A stretch of 64,000 nt of DNA from Athripsodes cinereus (lineage: Eukaryota > Arthropoda > Insecta > Trichoptera > Leptoceridae). The stretch lies in the NCBI GenBank assembly GCA_947579605.1, contig OX388311.1, positions 26,910,951-26,974,950 on the forward strand, in the 5' to 3' direction. A program made the translations under genes and the position numbers. How positions within the stretch are numbered: position 1 is the stretch's first letter; every line of letters starts with the position of its first letter. Of the stretch, positions 43,833-58,463 are shown in pieces. Below the pieces are notes generated by a model. The model made no database searches, was not told where the DNA came from, and saw nothing but the letters and a program-made list of their open reading frames with translations.

Positions 43833-46800
43833 CTGGAATAAAGTAAGCCAATAAAGGAATTTAAATCTTGAAAATATAGGAAACCATTTCCAAACTAACA
43901 ATAAGACAAGTGAATGATTCTAAAAAGCGTACTCGATCCTAGTTCTCTAGAAGCTTCCCGTATTTTAACATCTCTCACACATATCGCAAATGTTTATTTT
44001 ACTGATAATAGTATGAATGTATTCCATGAAAACTGTTATTTGTACCAAATAAGCAGTACATAAGCCAAAAGGAGGTCACATAAAATAATACTGAATGAAA
44101 ATAATGTAAGAGTAATGTTACAGTGGTCGGGGGGAAAATAATAGCATTACATAGCAGGGGTTGTATCGGCAGTTACATCCATAAGAATCGACAAAGGATA
44201 CTCCGTACCCATCCTATTGAGAACTCGTATTAGAAAATGAGGAGTCACATATTCCGTCCTCGTGTGTACTCAACGTTATTAATACTATGTTATTGGGTAA
44301 TTGAGTAAATTTTAATACGAAAATTATGTTCACAATACTATTGAAAATATACAACACAGAAAATATAGTCGAGATGTTACAATAATATCTGCGGAATGAG
44401 GCGTTTTATACTTTGACTAAAGCTGTGAATAGTTTTCTCTGTAAAATTGGATTTCCCGACGGGATCATTAAGCTTAACGCCTTTTAATTCAATGAAGAAA
44501 ATAATCATAAAAACTGCTCGTTTTTTAAACTCCTTTGAACAGACATCACAGTGGTCCAGATAGCTGACGTATCTATAGAAAGATCTTTTTTTATTGTCTC
44601 GTGGTTTATTGTGTGGATTATACTTATATTCTCAGATTATTTCATCCATATCCCACAATTAGCATAAAATCATTCTGAATGAAAGAGTTTAATGATATCT
44701 TTCTACAATGTCTCCACAAAGGATTCCATGGAAAACCAAAAAGATGTATAATTTGACGTACATAACAGCTAGCTCGCTACCATTTATGACATGATAATAA
44801 AATAAGCTCAAAACTTTATTGTACTTTTTACGTAATAATGGATTCAAAGGATATTACGACAGGTAATGAAAAGAGAATTCGCTGGCTGAATGAACGAAAT
44901 TTTGTTATTACATCTATTAGCTATAGGTAAGTATAGATACTTGGTAAGCATGAATAGTATAACGCGGAGCTACGTGGCATAATTACCTAGAGGATGAGTA
45001 AATAAGTTGTGAAATACGGCTGCATGATAGAGCATATCCATGTTTATGAACGCAGAGACTAGCAGGTAAAATAGAAACAAAGGTAATAACTTCTCATAAT
45101 AGTAATTTAATATCTAAGTAGGCCGTAGCAGGTAATTTATGGAGATAAATCTCTTCTAAAAGCTTCACTAACGAGTATTATTAATTATATACAGTCGGGG
45201 TTTAAATAATAAACTACCGGTGGGAATGTATACAATATACAATATTATAGATTACACATAAAATAGGTGATCTATGTGTTGTGCGTGTCTAAGTGTTCGC
45301 TGGAACTGAAACATATTCTGTGTTCTCGATTAATATTAGATCATATTGTTACCTACGTACACAATCTACGGCAACACGAGACGAGGAGACGAGACCCTTA
45401 TCAAGATGGTAGGTACACACCATTTGGGTGGTGTGAGGAAGCAAATGGATGTACGTAATGGCAGTGGCGTGGCTGTTAAACGAGAGTAGATAAAAATCTT
45501 GTTCCTCTCTTGCAAAGATCGAATTCTTACGAACTAAATAAGATAGGAATAAAGACAAGAAAATCTATAACCATGGGTAAATGCTTATGTGTTAGGGAAA
45601 AAGTTATCGCAAAAACACAAATTTGTTCACATAAGTCAATTTATCGAAACCATTAAATCACTCGTTTAGAGACAATATTTCCAATGCACGTAGACCGGAG
45701 TTCGTTTTAATTGTGTGTGGCTAACGGATGCTTCTTGAATTACTAATGCCAGATAAGTTAGAGCTTTGACCCAGATATCCGCCCGCATCTAATAACCCGA
45801 AACTGGGTTCTGATAAAGCTCCAGCTCAGAGTATATGTGACCTGATCGTCCTAATTCGATGGAGGTGGTGTTAGTAGCCGCGCAACAAAACAATACATAA
45901 TAATGGGATCATGAATAAGCAAAGTTAGGAAACGCGACGTTAGATTAAATGTTACTATTTGCCTAAATTCAAGAAAGCTATCGTGTAACACAATACATTA
46001 TTCAAAATAATTTACGGTTGGTGAATTATCGTTTTATCTCGTATAGAATGGAGATAGAACAAGAGAGCTTCGTGGCTTTCATACTAAAAACTAGAATAAT
46101 CCCATAAATCATTGGCATTCAAATGTTCGCATTACATTATCCAATTTTATTTCAGCATTGTTTGCTTAAAATTTCGTATAAAGCTTCCATTGTATTAGTG
46201 TTTGGCACACTCCTTCGCGTGTCTGCCTTCTCTTTGTTCCAAGCGATTTGTGCTAATTGAATGGATAAAAAGAATTAATGAGAAAAAACGAACAACAATG
46301 AGTTCTTCTCCTTTTAACTGGAAATTAATTTATATTCCCGACTCTTCCCCAACTTCTCTCTACCTTCAAATTAAGTTATTAATTACCCAAGCGAAGACTT
46401 TCCATCTAATACAATTTGAATTATATTCATGACTACGTTCACGTTTGACGGGGATATCCAAACAAAAATAAATTTAACAATATATTTCTTCCCACTGACA
46501 AAAGCTTTTAACTTTTGATGCACTGTGCTGCTTTACGTTAATTCAATTATGTGGTTTTGCTTAAAAAATCCTTACATTATATTGTGAAAACTGTGGATTC
46601 CTACTGCAAAACTACTTTAAGGTTACGCTCTGGAACATTTTCAGTGAGTGGATATTTCATTAAGAGTTTTCCCTCGGTTGACTCTTGATGAGCTCTGACT
46701 GTCATGAAACTTTAATATTATTTTTAAAGAAGAAGGATTCCCTTGTAAACTTTGAAAATAAGGAAGGTATATGTTATATAGATAGAAGTTGTAATTTTAT

Positions 46801-47587
46801 ATAACGATAGGTAATCCAGGCCCGGGGAATATGATAAAAACTCTGCTCCAGCTGGGAGTAATATCCCTGTTCTTAGTATTTAGACATATTTCTACGTTGG
46901 TACATTTGCAATATCTCTCGAGAAATTCGGCATCTAAAAAATAATGAAACCTTTTTTTATACTGAAACAGGGGTAGATAGCGTATTTTTTTACTCGAATC
47001 TTTAGAAGATAAGAAATAATGAGATAAATAAAATTTAATACCTTTCTCAAGAAAAGATCTAGAACTCAGCAATATAGATAACGTAAACATTATACCTACA
47101 TAAATTACAAATGTAAGGAATTTCGTAAGCTCCTCACAAGAAATTGATTGATTTGTTTCGAAGTTTGAAATGAAATTTATTCGCATTAGTATTTACATAT
47201 TATTATTATTAACATATTCATGAAACTGAACATTCATGTCATGTTACCGTGTACAAGTCAATTGAATATCATGTTACATTAAAATATTTATTTATCTACC
47301 TACATACATATCAGATAATCCTGGCATACATATTTCAGTCAGTTCAAATACCTCTTTGTCTAAATGTTCACAGTAAATTTTTGTTTTTGTTAAATAGAGT
47401 ACCTCAAATTTTCTGTTTATTAGTTGGTAAGAAAGAAATCTTGATTGGTTTGCTCATTGTTGTAATTAATTGTTATAACTATATGATCCATAAAGAATAA
47501 ATAAAAAAAATAATACATTTATCAGACAGCAGGAAACCCAAGGCACTCAATTCAAACCAGCATTCTTCGAGAACAGAGATTCTATCT

Positions 47588-47825
47588 TTTTCTACCATCA
47601 CGTCATAATCAACAAATGGGGTAGCCAACGGACTATCTGCATGTAATAAACATGAATTCTTTCATTTCCAATGAAAGTTAAGGCATTTAAATTGGGTGGC
47701 ATACCTCATTGCTGAATTGAAGATGTTAAAAGTCTTATACTAGATGTTTTACGAATACCTGCCTTTAAAGGGTCATTTGAAAACTTACAGAAAAAGGTGG
47801 AAGACTTTTTATGCGCCTCAAATTT
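47588..47825 (-). mobile_element. SINE family 1, diverged copy
   Basis: ctaccatcacgtcata, aaatggggtagccaacggac, ggcatacctcattgctgaat, gaatacctgcctttaaaggg and gaaaacttacagaaaaaggt align with the same family, with more substitutions and small indels. Confidence 0.8.
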
Positions 47826-48735
47826 AACTCATGAGCTTTTTGATAGATGGCAATGATTATTACTTTTTCTGTTTTATTATTGTAATATTTTCATGAAAAT
47901 GAATATGCGTAAAGCATTTAAATTGCAGGATATTCGAAAAGTTTCTTGATGTCCATTATGAATCCATTATCCATTCATTTGGAATAATAATCAAGCACAT
48001 TTTCACATACATAATTATACATAAATTACATTTATTATTGTTTAAACGAATTAATCCGACGCTGAAACATATTTTACAGGCTTTTCATACAGATGGAGGT
48101 TGAGTTTAAACAATTTAGGTACTTGTACTCGCTCCATTATTTATGGATCACAAATCCGGAATAGTCTCGCATGTGAATGCTAATTCAGTCATATATCCTA
48201 TACTAACTACCTTCGCATTGTTGTCCGAGGTTCGTTATGTTGTGGAAACAGACGAATAAACAAAGTACTTTTCAAAAAAAGCCGTAGCCAATTTACATTC
48301 CTCACAAATGATCAATACGAAACACGAATGCAATACGATAAAGGGGAATAAAAACCGCTGGTTAATAAACAAACTTCACATAAACCTAACACATTGTATA
48401 TTATACCTCTCGACAATTTTTCAGCATGTCGACAATATGGGAACTAATAGTAAACAATTTCGTGATGTATCTAGATGCTTTTTATTTATTTATTCATTCT
48501 TTACTGTACATTGATAAAAAAAAAACAATTACATAAAAGGTATACATTCAAATCAAATACAATCAATATACAGAGGGCGAGAGTCTTCATTCTTCATAAA
48601 TAATCTTCCTAAATAATTAGTTCCATCAAAACAACCTTCATAAATAATTAGTTCAAAAGCTTATACGGATGTTCATCATACTTATCCATGTAACAACACT
48701 TTCTGAGAACTTTTACTTTGGTTTATTTATTACAA

Positions 48736-48770
48736 GCTTTTGTAACCCGGCATTGCTCGGGTTTAAATAA
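48736..48770 (-). mobile_element. Possible Helitron 3' end
   Basis: On the minus strand AACCCG-agcaatgc-CGGGTT (48763-48744) forms a 6-bp hairpin followed 8-10 bases later by agcttgt, close to but not the CTRR end of Helitrons. The hairpin with a GCAATGC-like loop is often seen at such ends. The 5' end and an AT insertion site were not found. Confidence 0.3.
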
Positions 48771-49220
48771 ACAAAAACCGTGCAAATACATGGGTTAAAA
48801 CTGGTATTTTTAGTTTGTAGTACCTATATAAATCTTCAAGTGATTTGCCATGAAAAGTAAAGAAAAATATTAGGCGAAACTAAATAGGTTCTTATGGCTA
48901 GTACCGAGGTACTTTTGTATTTATTTATACAAAAAATCAATTAACATTGTTTATGGATTTTTTACATAATACTATTCTTATTCTACAGTATGGATTTCTA
49001 TGGTCTCATAATATCCTCCATTATGAAAATAGCTCAAAATGTCAAAAATATGCAATTTTTATTCTCATAATTCAGGATTTTTTGTCATCAGCAATCACAA
49101 TGTTTCATTATGTAAACAGTCCCTAATTATTTAGTTTCAGTATTGTTTTATTTATTGTTACATCCATTTTGGAATTAATTCAATACAATGAAAAATGTTT
49201 GACTATAAATATTGGATTTT

Positions 49221-49258
49221 CATACATTCGCTTGGCAATTTTGTCAAGCGAATGTATG
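49221..49258. repeat. Perfect 14-bp inverted repeat, 10-base loop
   Basis: catacattcgcttg (49221-49234) and caagcgaatgtatg (49245-49258); the loop gcaattttgt can add three further pairs. It lies in a stretch (48.8-49.5 kb) whose context suggests an old repeat. Confidence 0.95.
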
Positions 49259-52200
49259 GGAATCTCATTAAAATTGTAATATCTTTATCAATACATAAGA
49301 TATTTAAAATGTTTTTAGCCTTAAACCTGCCCAGGAGATGAGACCTCGTATAGAGTGTATTATTTTACTTCTGTCTTTCCTTATTTCAGAGTCCATTGAG
49401 GACATACGCACATACGAACCGACTCAAATATTTATGTGTGGATTTTATGTAACAAAGTTTGTTGTTCAGCTGACTTACTGTATCAAATTTCACCCAAAAA
49501 TTACAAACTTAACAATCTACGGCCGCTTGTTTCGACGACAATACAGGTATAAAATAAAATCTTTGAAAAAGTTTGAAAGAGATCGATTGTAATAATATAA
49601 TAATCATTTCCCCTCAATGAATTGAATTAATGTAATGAATGACGTAATAATCAATGTACGGTAAAGAATAAAATCGATAAATAAGTAAATAAAAAACGTG
49701 AAATTGCTCTGAAAAAGTTCAACTTTAGTAAATTTATTAGTTTAATAAAAAACAGTGAAATTCAATGAATAAAACTCTTTCTTGAGAAATGTTTAAAAAA
49801 AAAGTCATCCCAAAATGTATTTTGGGAACAATTATTTGAAAAATGGAAAAATATAAGAAACAACAAACGTACGTTATAAAACATACAAGTAATATCTTTA
49901 TGTATGAGTATATCAAAAGAATCGTAGGGATATTAGTGTAAAAACTTTAAAAGTTACTCATATCTCGACGATCGTACATACATGTACTCAACGATCAGAA
50001 CGTGATACGTGAAGCTACTTAAAGATCTATACTTCAGAAGTCATTACGTTTCAGGCTGATATTATAAAAACAAAATGTGTGAGGCACATCCGTTGGTAAA
50101 ATTATTACATCCACGATACGTTGAGTGCTTACGAATATACCAACCTAACTTAAGTGGATTTCCATTAAAGCGATAGAAAGATTTTACCACACACGAAAAA
50201 AAATAATACACGCACGGTCCATTACTGAAAAAAAAATTGTTGTAGAATAGAATGTGGTTTTGGTGGTGGTAGATAATAAAATATAGGTAGGTTCCATATT
50301 ACAGTCGTCAAGCTTGATAAGATCAGGCAGCCGAGCTGGTCTGTGGACAGATACCTAACCTACACAACCTACCTATTACAGATCCATATTATTTCTACAG
50401 AGTAAAGTACAGGCAGTATTTAGTGGATGGGGAATATTAGGGTACCTTCTATGTAAGAAGAGTGATGGATTCGCTGTCAAAGGGAAAATTATAATCCATT
50501 ATATCGAATAGACGTGAAGTAAACGTTTCATTGAACGAAACAGTATTTTGATATCATATTATTAAATACATCTTTCGGCACATCATTACGATTACATAAA
50601 TAAACCCCACCTCTCTTATTCTATTTCGGCTCCTTTTGGGTTGGGGTGTCTATGAAATTCAATATAAAAACGATATCACAAAGACGTAAGACGCAATACT
50701 GATATTGTATTTCTTATCAAGGGACATTCAACAGATGTTTGTAGAATTTCTTTTATAGGTACTTATCTCTACATTGTCTTCTTCGTATAAATTAATTTCG
50801 TTAAACAGACGCGATTGAAATCAGCAAACGTCAACCTTTATAATTGTAGTAATCAATATATTTAATTTTTCTGACACTAAAATTATTAAACCAAATTGCT
50901 TAAGATTATCATTACCATCACTATTACACCATTTTCTCTGCGAAGTAGGCAGAAGGCATCGAAATCCACGCTCTCCTGTCTTTGCGTGCAATTTTCGCTT
51001 CCTTCGCTATCATATATAATTCCCACGTATACTCTCCTACTAAACGTGTTCAACACGTGTCCGTTTTGAAGATTCTCGTTTACTAAACACGATGCGTACT
51101 TTCATACCTTGATAAAACTACACTTACCGCCTAAAAAAATAAAACTACAATAATAATAATGAAGTAAAATGACTTATAAACTACTATAAACGGATCTTTC
51201 AAATTTTGTAAAGGAAATAGTAATAAACAAATAGTTCTCGTATAAAATATAAAAACATATACATATAATTGAAATAATAACAAATTTTGACACGCAACAA
51301 TAGTACAAAACTACGATAACTACATAATGAAAGTATATAAGTAAAGTTATGTTTCGTATAATTTGCCAGTTTTCAGTTTTCATAATTTATTACTGTTTTG
51401 CTGGATGATAATGTTAAGTTGTTGTGAATAATAAAGTCTTGTAATATTTCTCTGAAATTACCCTCTGAACGAACGCTCAAGGTAATTTCCAAACGCTAAC
51501 GTTGTAATATTATTCGTTCCACTTCTAATAATATAATATATTGCAAAAGCAGCTACTCCCTGTCAGTTTTTTTTGGAAACTTATCGCAAAAGAGACGAAA
51601 AGTAAGTATACGTGAACTATTATAATATGTTTGCAGGTAGGTATATATATAATGATATGTCACAGGGTTTTAGTATGTAAAACGTTTCGTTTCAAACTTT
51701 TAGAGTTGTAAATATGTACTAGCAGTATACGTGAGAGAATCTACGTAATACATGTATGTAGGTAGACGTTATAATATGAAGTTAATGTACAAATATATAC
51801 GCATATACGGAGAAGGCATTAGTTATACTTTGTATGTTATTTGTTTTGAATTCCAAAGTTAGGGGAAGGTCCCAAGTAAGTTAGTTGACGATATCTGACG
51901 AATTTCAAATTACAATTTGACATCGTTTTCGACAGTTCTGAAGAATATTTCTAAAAGTACGTACATATACCTATAAATATAGCTATGCATACTACAATGC
52001 TAGAATATTATTCTTATTCTTAAGGGATGTTTGTTGATCAAAAAGCTGACGGTATAATTAAGTTAGGCATCTATTCGGAATTTTTCAATTTTAAACGTCA
52101 CAAACAAATTGGGCGATATGAATTAGTTGAAGAAGTTTGCAAATCGGAAAAGTTGTAGACTGTGAGAATACTTTTTCCATTTGGATAAATTATTTTGAAG

Positions 52201-55200
52201 AAAAAAGCAATACGTAAATTATATTCACACGGACGTAATATATATGGCTAACTTATTATTTATTGCTAAATTAAGTGATAATAAAGTGGTTTAGCTTACT
52301 AAATACAAGGCAAGTAATTCATGACTTTTTAATTGAATAAGTATTTCAAGCAGAAAACATTCCGCTTATTTTTGTATGTGTTTCTCATATCAATCTTTTT
52401 TCAGAGAGGATAGCTGCCCTCGTTACTTAGTATAGCAACTTAGTCCAGTCAACAGCACATCATCGCAAGTATGAAACTTACAATGAAAATTTCACATCTT
52501 CACTAGACGACGAATTTAAGATTCTGTATTACAAGTCAAGCACTTAATGCTTAACGCAGTTAAACGTTAAACTCTTAACCCAGTTTAAGGCGACTCGTTA
52601 GTGTCGTAACACCGCATACTCTCTTTCTCTCTGTCTCAATCCTGCAACTGATTCATATTTTGTGATTGAATCATACCTTTCGTGATCCATCTCACATATA
52701 AAACTGTGAGTACGTAGGTGGGAAATCCAGAGTCTACAATATTGAAAATATGACGTGTTATATAAACTTATATTTTTTAAATAGTGCACTTGGGTTCAAA
52801 TTGTCGTGCAACTATTCTATTCAATAGCACATCAAAAACTATCCACTCACTTGCGAGTGATTAAGATTATGCTAATCACACTTGCGTTGTTTTTTTTTAA
52901 ATACATATCTTTGGAGCGTAGCATTTTGATTTTGAACTGAATCGGGGTATTTTCTCCCGACAGAACATAAAGGAAACTTTTTAATGTACTATTTGGATTA
53001 TTTTACCGTCATAGTAATTTATTCCCGCAAGTGGATTATCTATAATAGTAGACAGACACCCTAGGATCTGTAATCTTGATGTTATTAGCACTCCCTCTGT
53101 TACTACGTAAGTCCAAAAGTCTGACATGTTATGTACTCTATTAGTGAAACAAACCGCAGAGTATTTTGTTTTCACACATTCAATTTAATGAACTTCGTGT
53201 TATTAAAGTACTTGGGAATTAATTTTACAAATAGAAACCACGTACACGTAATAATTTGAAAATGGCACGTTCCTTAGTTAATGACTCATAATATTTATGC
53301 GTCATCTTTGATAAATGAAACTTGACTTCCAAGAAACAGCGTAATACTTTACTGGTAAATATAACTTTTAATACTGTTATGAGAATTTTCTGAAATTATT
53401 GCCTAACTGTATGCACAATACATACAAAAAAGAAACGGAAGAAATGGAAGCGGGATAGTCGGTACCTTGAATTCCAATTTCCAATTACAGAATTTAACAT
53501 CAAAGAGTTCGTGTCAAAATTATTTTACAGAAATTATTTAAAGGCTTCATCACGGTTGCTTTTGTATTTAAAATAGTTTTCTTTTAAATGACAAGAGCGG
53601 CGCGTGGTTAATTAGCTGCCGCCGGCAACTTACAAACCGTAATGCCGTAATTCGCGCTATACTATTTTCTCCACTCTATTTTCCAGTGACATAAATAAAG
53701 TTTAAGTTGATACCATAATGAAATTCTCTAAGATCCAAATACTTGTATGTAAATAATAATATGTAGTTATATATTATATAAATGTATGATACACAGGATT
53801 CGTCCTTTGGGGAGTTATTTTCATGGGATAATTTATCACATATCCTTCGATTATCGCTCGCATTCATAAACGATAACCGTAATATATTATTTGATTATTG
53901 GAGGGAAAAGGCAATATGCGAATTAATAAAATAAGAATAACGAGAATATACGTTATATTGGATACAGAATAAATACACAAAAAGGTAAGTTTTATTAAGA
54001 TAGTAATAGGAGGCATGAATCAACTAATTGTGTAATATAATAAAATGGAAAACGATAAAATCAAATAAAGATACCTTTCCAAAGAACACGAATGGAAGAT
54101 AAACAAGAAAGGCAAAAGATTGATGGGAAATTAGATTATACAGTAATCGATTCCTCAAATAAAACTGGGGTGAAGGAAAAAATGCTTAAGTCAGTCGACC
54201 TACTTATTGCTTACTGCTGGCGTGAAAGGTCATGCTTAACGTGTATCAAAAGGTATGTTTGGAAGATAGAATGTGAGTCTATTTGATAGTAAGTCTATAC
54301 TCTCCTTCCTTTGTTTCAAATTGGTATAACTATTAGGAGAGTGTCGAATAAAAGGCAGATAGTCCATTAAAACTACACATTATATCTGCCGCAGTACAAT
54401 AATTAAACCCAAAGGGATGTTTAATTAACAATACGCAATATTAATACTTGATTACATTTTATATCAAATACCTAACTCAATATTTGTTATATGAAAATTT
54501 GCTGGCACCTGAATAAATATTGAAATAAAAGAATGGAAAAACATAATGAAAAATACAACAGTACATTATATACGGAAAACATTATTCTTACCTCAAGGAA
54601 TTGAAATGTTGACTTAAAAGAAACTACCAGGAGATTGCGAAGGAAATAACAGAAACAGTTGTATTAGATGTCTATCAAGATGATAAAAAAGAGAAAAGTA
54701 CAAATAAAACAAGTCACTCAAATATAACAATGCACAACTGTCAATTTATAGAAAGTAGTACGATGTTTTTTCGGTATAAGCAAATACTCAAATGAGGAGG
54801 CGACCGCGAGTCGTCACATCAACAAAGATGCTGCATTGTGCGGAGCCAGGGGGATGAAAATTTGATCAATAACCTGACCTACTCCACGGACATCTAGCGG
54901 CTGGAATTACAAACTAAATACTCAACTCACATAGGAAATTTCAGCACGTAGCGTTGTTCCAGTTAGCCGTCTCCTGAAACTCCCTGAAAGTATAAAACTT
55001 ACACAATATTCTCGATAGATGGCAATGTGATGCGTTAATTTTCATGAAGAGCATCTGCATTGCACAGCAGAAAGCAGCACGTGACGAATAAAATATGTAC
55101 AACACACACGTGTATATGAACATAAACATAAAAGAACTAAGAAAGTATACGCTTTTAACTGAAATACGAAGTAATTCTTACAATAAATAATACTTACAAT

Positions 55201-56117
55201 AATACCTAACAATTTTCGACACTAATGTCGTTAAATATTTTCAAGGCAATATCCTAACTTGTGTTTGTTATCTGTGTTTATTAAAATATATTTCTATTTC
55301 ATTGACCAGTTAAATTAGCAGGTACATATATGTAGGTAGTAAATCAGATAAACAAAAGTTCGTGAAGAATAAAATAACGATAATTGTGTACCTATCTAAG
55401 GAATAATTGAAATGTTCGAAAATGTTTTAATAAAATCAACGGAAGGCAGGCGCTTTAAAAATGTAAATTAAATAAAATATTGAAGTATTTTTAAGGCAAA
55501 GAAGTTTCGAAGCGTTTATTTTACTTGCAAAATACACAAAGATCTAACAAAACAGAAGCGTTGATAAAATACAGAATCCTTTAACTATTTTTCTTCCTCA
55601 ACTTTATGATTAATTCAGATTTTCTCAAATTATGATGACAAAATATAATTATACATATTATTTCTTAGAGTTGAGGATGACAGAACATGATGTTGAAAAA
55701 ACTAAGAAAGTATAGAAACTGAAAGATAGAAATAATATAGACTAAAATTATTTCCTATAAATTAATGTTAATACATTTTCGTGGCGAGTACGCATTGTTG
55801 CTGGATTATTACAATTAAAGGGCAATACGATGTCAAAAGATAACACTGATATAAACGCATACCATCTCTTTAATTAACATAGATTGCGTAATAATGTTCA
55901 GTCATGGAAGTGGACTTTATTCCCGAGTCCCCGGCGAAGAATAGTTCACCCACTCCAATAAGTTTTTGAGTATTCTGTCAAAGGCAGATATTCGTAAAAA
56001 AACATTTCACATAATACGTTGAACATCTTCCATTCAGCAACGAAGTATGCCACCCATCATGATTATATCATTTTTTTTATTGAGAGGGAGAAGACAACTT
56101 GGATGTTAAATACATAC

Positions 56118-56155
56118 TGTACTTGCTGGCTACTCCATCTACTGAATGAGACGTG
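56118..56155 (+). repeat. Possible SINE family 1 3'-end scrap
   Basis: cttgctggctactccatcta followed by gagacgtgat resembles the end of the family; too short to be sure. Confidence 0.35.
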
Positions 56156-56802
56156 ATATTGCAGATAGGTAATTATAGAGAAGTACTACTTCCATATTAC
56201 AACTATATAGAGATGTACCAACTAATAATAACAATAACGCATTCAAAAAGTTTTTGTACATATAATAAATTATTAAATTTAATAACATACATCATGATTC
56301 ACGTGACGTGTTGGGGAATGCGCATGTTGAACAACCTGATATTCAAATAAAAAGCAGGGAAAGCAGCAATATACCATTTATGATATTAAATATTCATCAG
56401 AGTCCAAGTAACAGTAAGCGGTAGTGTAGATAACTTTATATTGACAAAACAACCAGCGGATATTTTATTTGAATCGTATTTTTGCTTACTACTAAAATAC
56501 TACATACAATGCACCTTCATATTGTTATTATTCCATATACAGAAATAGTGTGAGCGTTTATGAAAAACGTGATTCATTTATACAGACGTACGGACCGACT
56601 GACGCTCACGCCGTTTGGGGAATTCATAATAGCCTAAAAAACGGTACAAATTGTCTTTTATTAACTTTTTTTCTCAAACAGAACAATAAAACATGTGCAC
56701 GGATTAAAAAAAAAACAAACAAAAGTTGTGTGATATCTAAAAATACGAAACACGGAAATTCTCGTGGGGTTTCCCAATTTTCTTTATTGTACAAATGTCA
56801 CT

Positions 56803-56803
<1 letters not shown>

Positions 56804-56840
<37 letters not shown>
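56804..56840. repeat. (CA)n microsatellite
   Basis: About 18 uninterrupted AC/CA dinucleotides. Confidence 0.97.
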
Positions 56841-56843
<3 letters not shown>

Positions 56844-57962
56844 TTATACATAAACAACAGTGTAGTTAAAATAATTTTCTGACAAATATTCAAAACGTAG
56901 ACTAGGTGGAACACATGTTTTTTTTCTGTTTATTATCAGTATATAATTGACAATTAATACAGTTTACAAATTGTCATTCAATGGAAAAAGGACATCTACA
57001 AAATATATGTACAAATTGAAAAAAACAATTAAAAGGGCTAGAAAGAATGTTAACATAAACAAACATTGGAATAAAAAACCGATTAAATAAAATCACTTCA
57101 TGCAAAACTATAAAAACCACTACATAGTAAAGTATGAAAATCCAATAATCAATTTAAATATTCGATTAACTCACCGTCACCTATTTTTTTTCCAATTAAT
57201 TTTTTTAATGTAAAATGGACAGGGAGAGATTTACTTATACGAAAATTGTCGAAAATTAATTTTCCTTATTCAATATTAATTTCGTATATATAAAATTACG
57301 TAGATAGCACAACGTAAAAAGCTTTTATCTATAAAACAAAAAAGGGAGCAAATAAAGATGATTGTAATTATTTTACTATGTGCCTTACAGTTGTTTGTTT
57401 GAAATTACAACAGAACAATAATTATGTAGTAATAGTAACAATATCGGGAGTTTAAATACTCACCCCTAAGGAAAACAAGTAAAAGTTGTTGCGTGCTGCC
57501 GTAGCACAGTAAGTTTCCGTAGATAACGGTATGTTGAAGAAGCGTAGCAATGTAAAAGCGTTAAGTACCTAATTACTGTAGTACCTACACATACATATAG
57601 AGATTGCGGATGAAAAAACAACGATTTACGAAGAGTATAAAATAGCAACCGGGATACACCACTAGGTTTCTCTTTAGCTTCGCCTCACTCAAAAAAGGAT
57701 ATTGTTCCTAATATTATCTGAGACTACTTCTTTTAGTACATTATAATTATTTATATGTAGGTACACTGTAGATGTTGCGACTTTTGTTTATTTTAATTGT
57801 TTCTTCATCTCTTCTTTATTCATCAATTGATTAAATATAGTATCAAAGTGAAAATTAATAATATTTTTTGTACACATTTTAAATTTTATATTAAAATGAA
57901 TTTTTACGAATTAACATGAAATTTCATAAATTATTTTTCTTCACTCAATATTATATAATGAG

Positions 57963-58405
57963 TTACAATCCATTGGATTGGTCTGCAACGAGTTTGGTTT
58001 TTCTTCTCCATTCGTCTCTATTCTCAGCCAGTCTTTTTAGCTCTACGTATGAGCCACAGTTCATGTATCTCTTCAGTTGGTCCATATATGCGTCTCTTGG
58101 TCGGCCTCTGCCATTTGTCCCCTCGGTCTTACCCTCTGCGATGGCGATGAGTAGTCCTGGGTGCCTGATGTTGTGGCCAATCCAGTTAGCTCGTTGTTGG
58201 CTGATTCTCTTAAGGAGTTGCCTTTTTTCGCCTACCCTGGTTAATACTTCTTCATTTTCGACGTGCTCCGACCAATGGATCTTAAGCATGCGTCTGTAGC
58301 ACCACATCTCAAAGGCCGCCAACCGTCCACTTTCACTCTTGCTGATGGTCCATGTCTCACAACCATAAAGCAGAATGCTCCATACAAAGGCTTTAGTAAG
58401 GTTCT
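57963..58405 (-). pseudogene. RTE-like non-LTR C-terminal fragment
   Basis: Minus strand, open for about 140 codons: [95 protein letters not shown] and stop. It is less decayed than the related fragment at 11.3-11.9 kb and belongs to a different family. The catalytic RT core is missing. Confidence 0.87.
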
Positions 58406-58463
58406 CTCAATAATAATATTTTACTCTCAATAATAATAGTTCACTCAATAATAATATTTTATT
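58404..58463. repeat. Short tandem ctcaataataatattttа-type repeats
   Basis: The motif ctcaataataat occurs three times within 60 bp (after tctcaa at 58404, ctctcaa at 58425 and cactcaa at 58443), directly at the 5' breakpoint of the RTE-like fragment. Confidence 0.8.

Noticed and set aside
50930..51070. Less AT-rich stretch (gcgaagtaggcagaaggcat) resembling a transposon relic
   Set aside because: Could not be tied to any family or second copy in the window.
57916..58299. 127-codon plus-strand ORF
   Set aside because: Antisense shadow of the RTE-like fragment.
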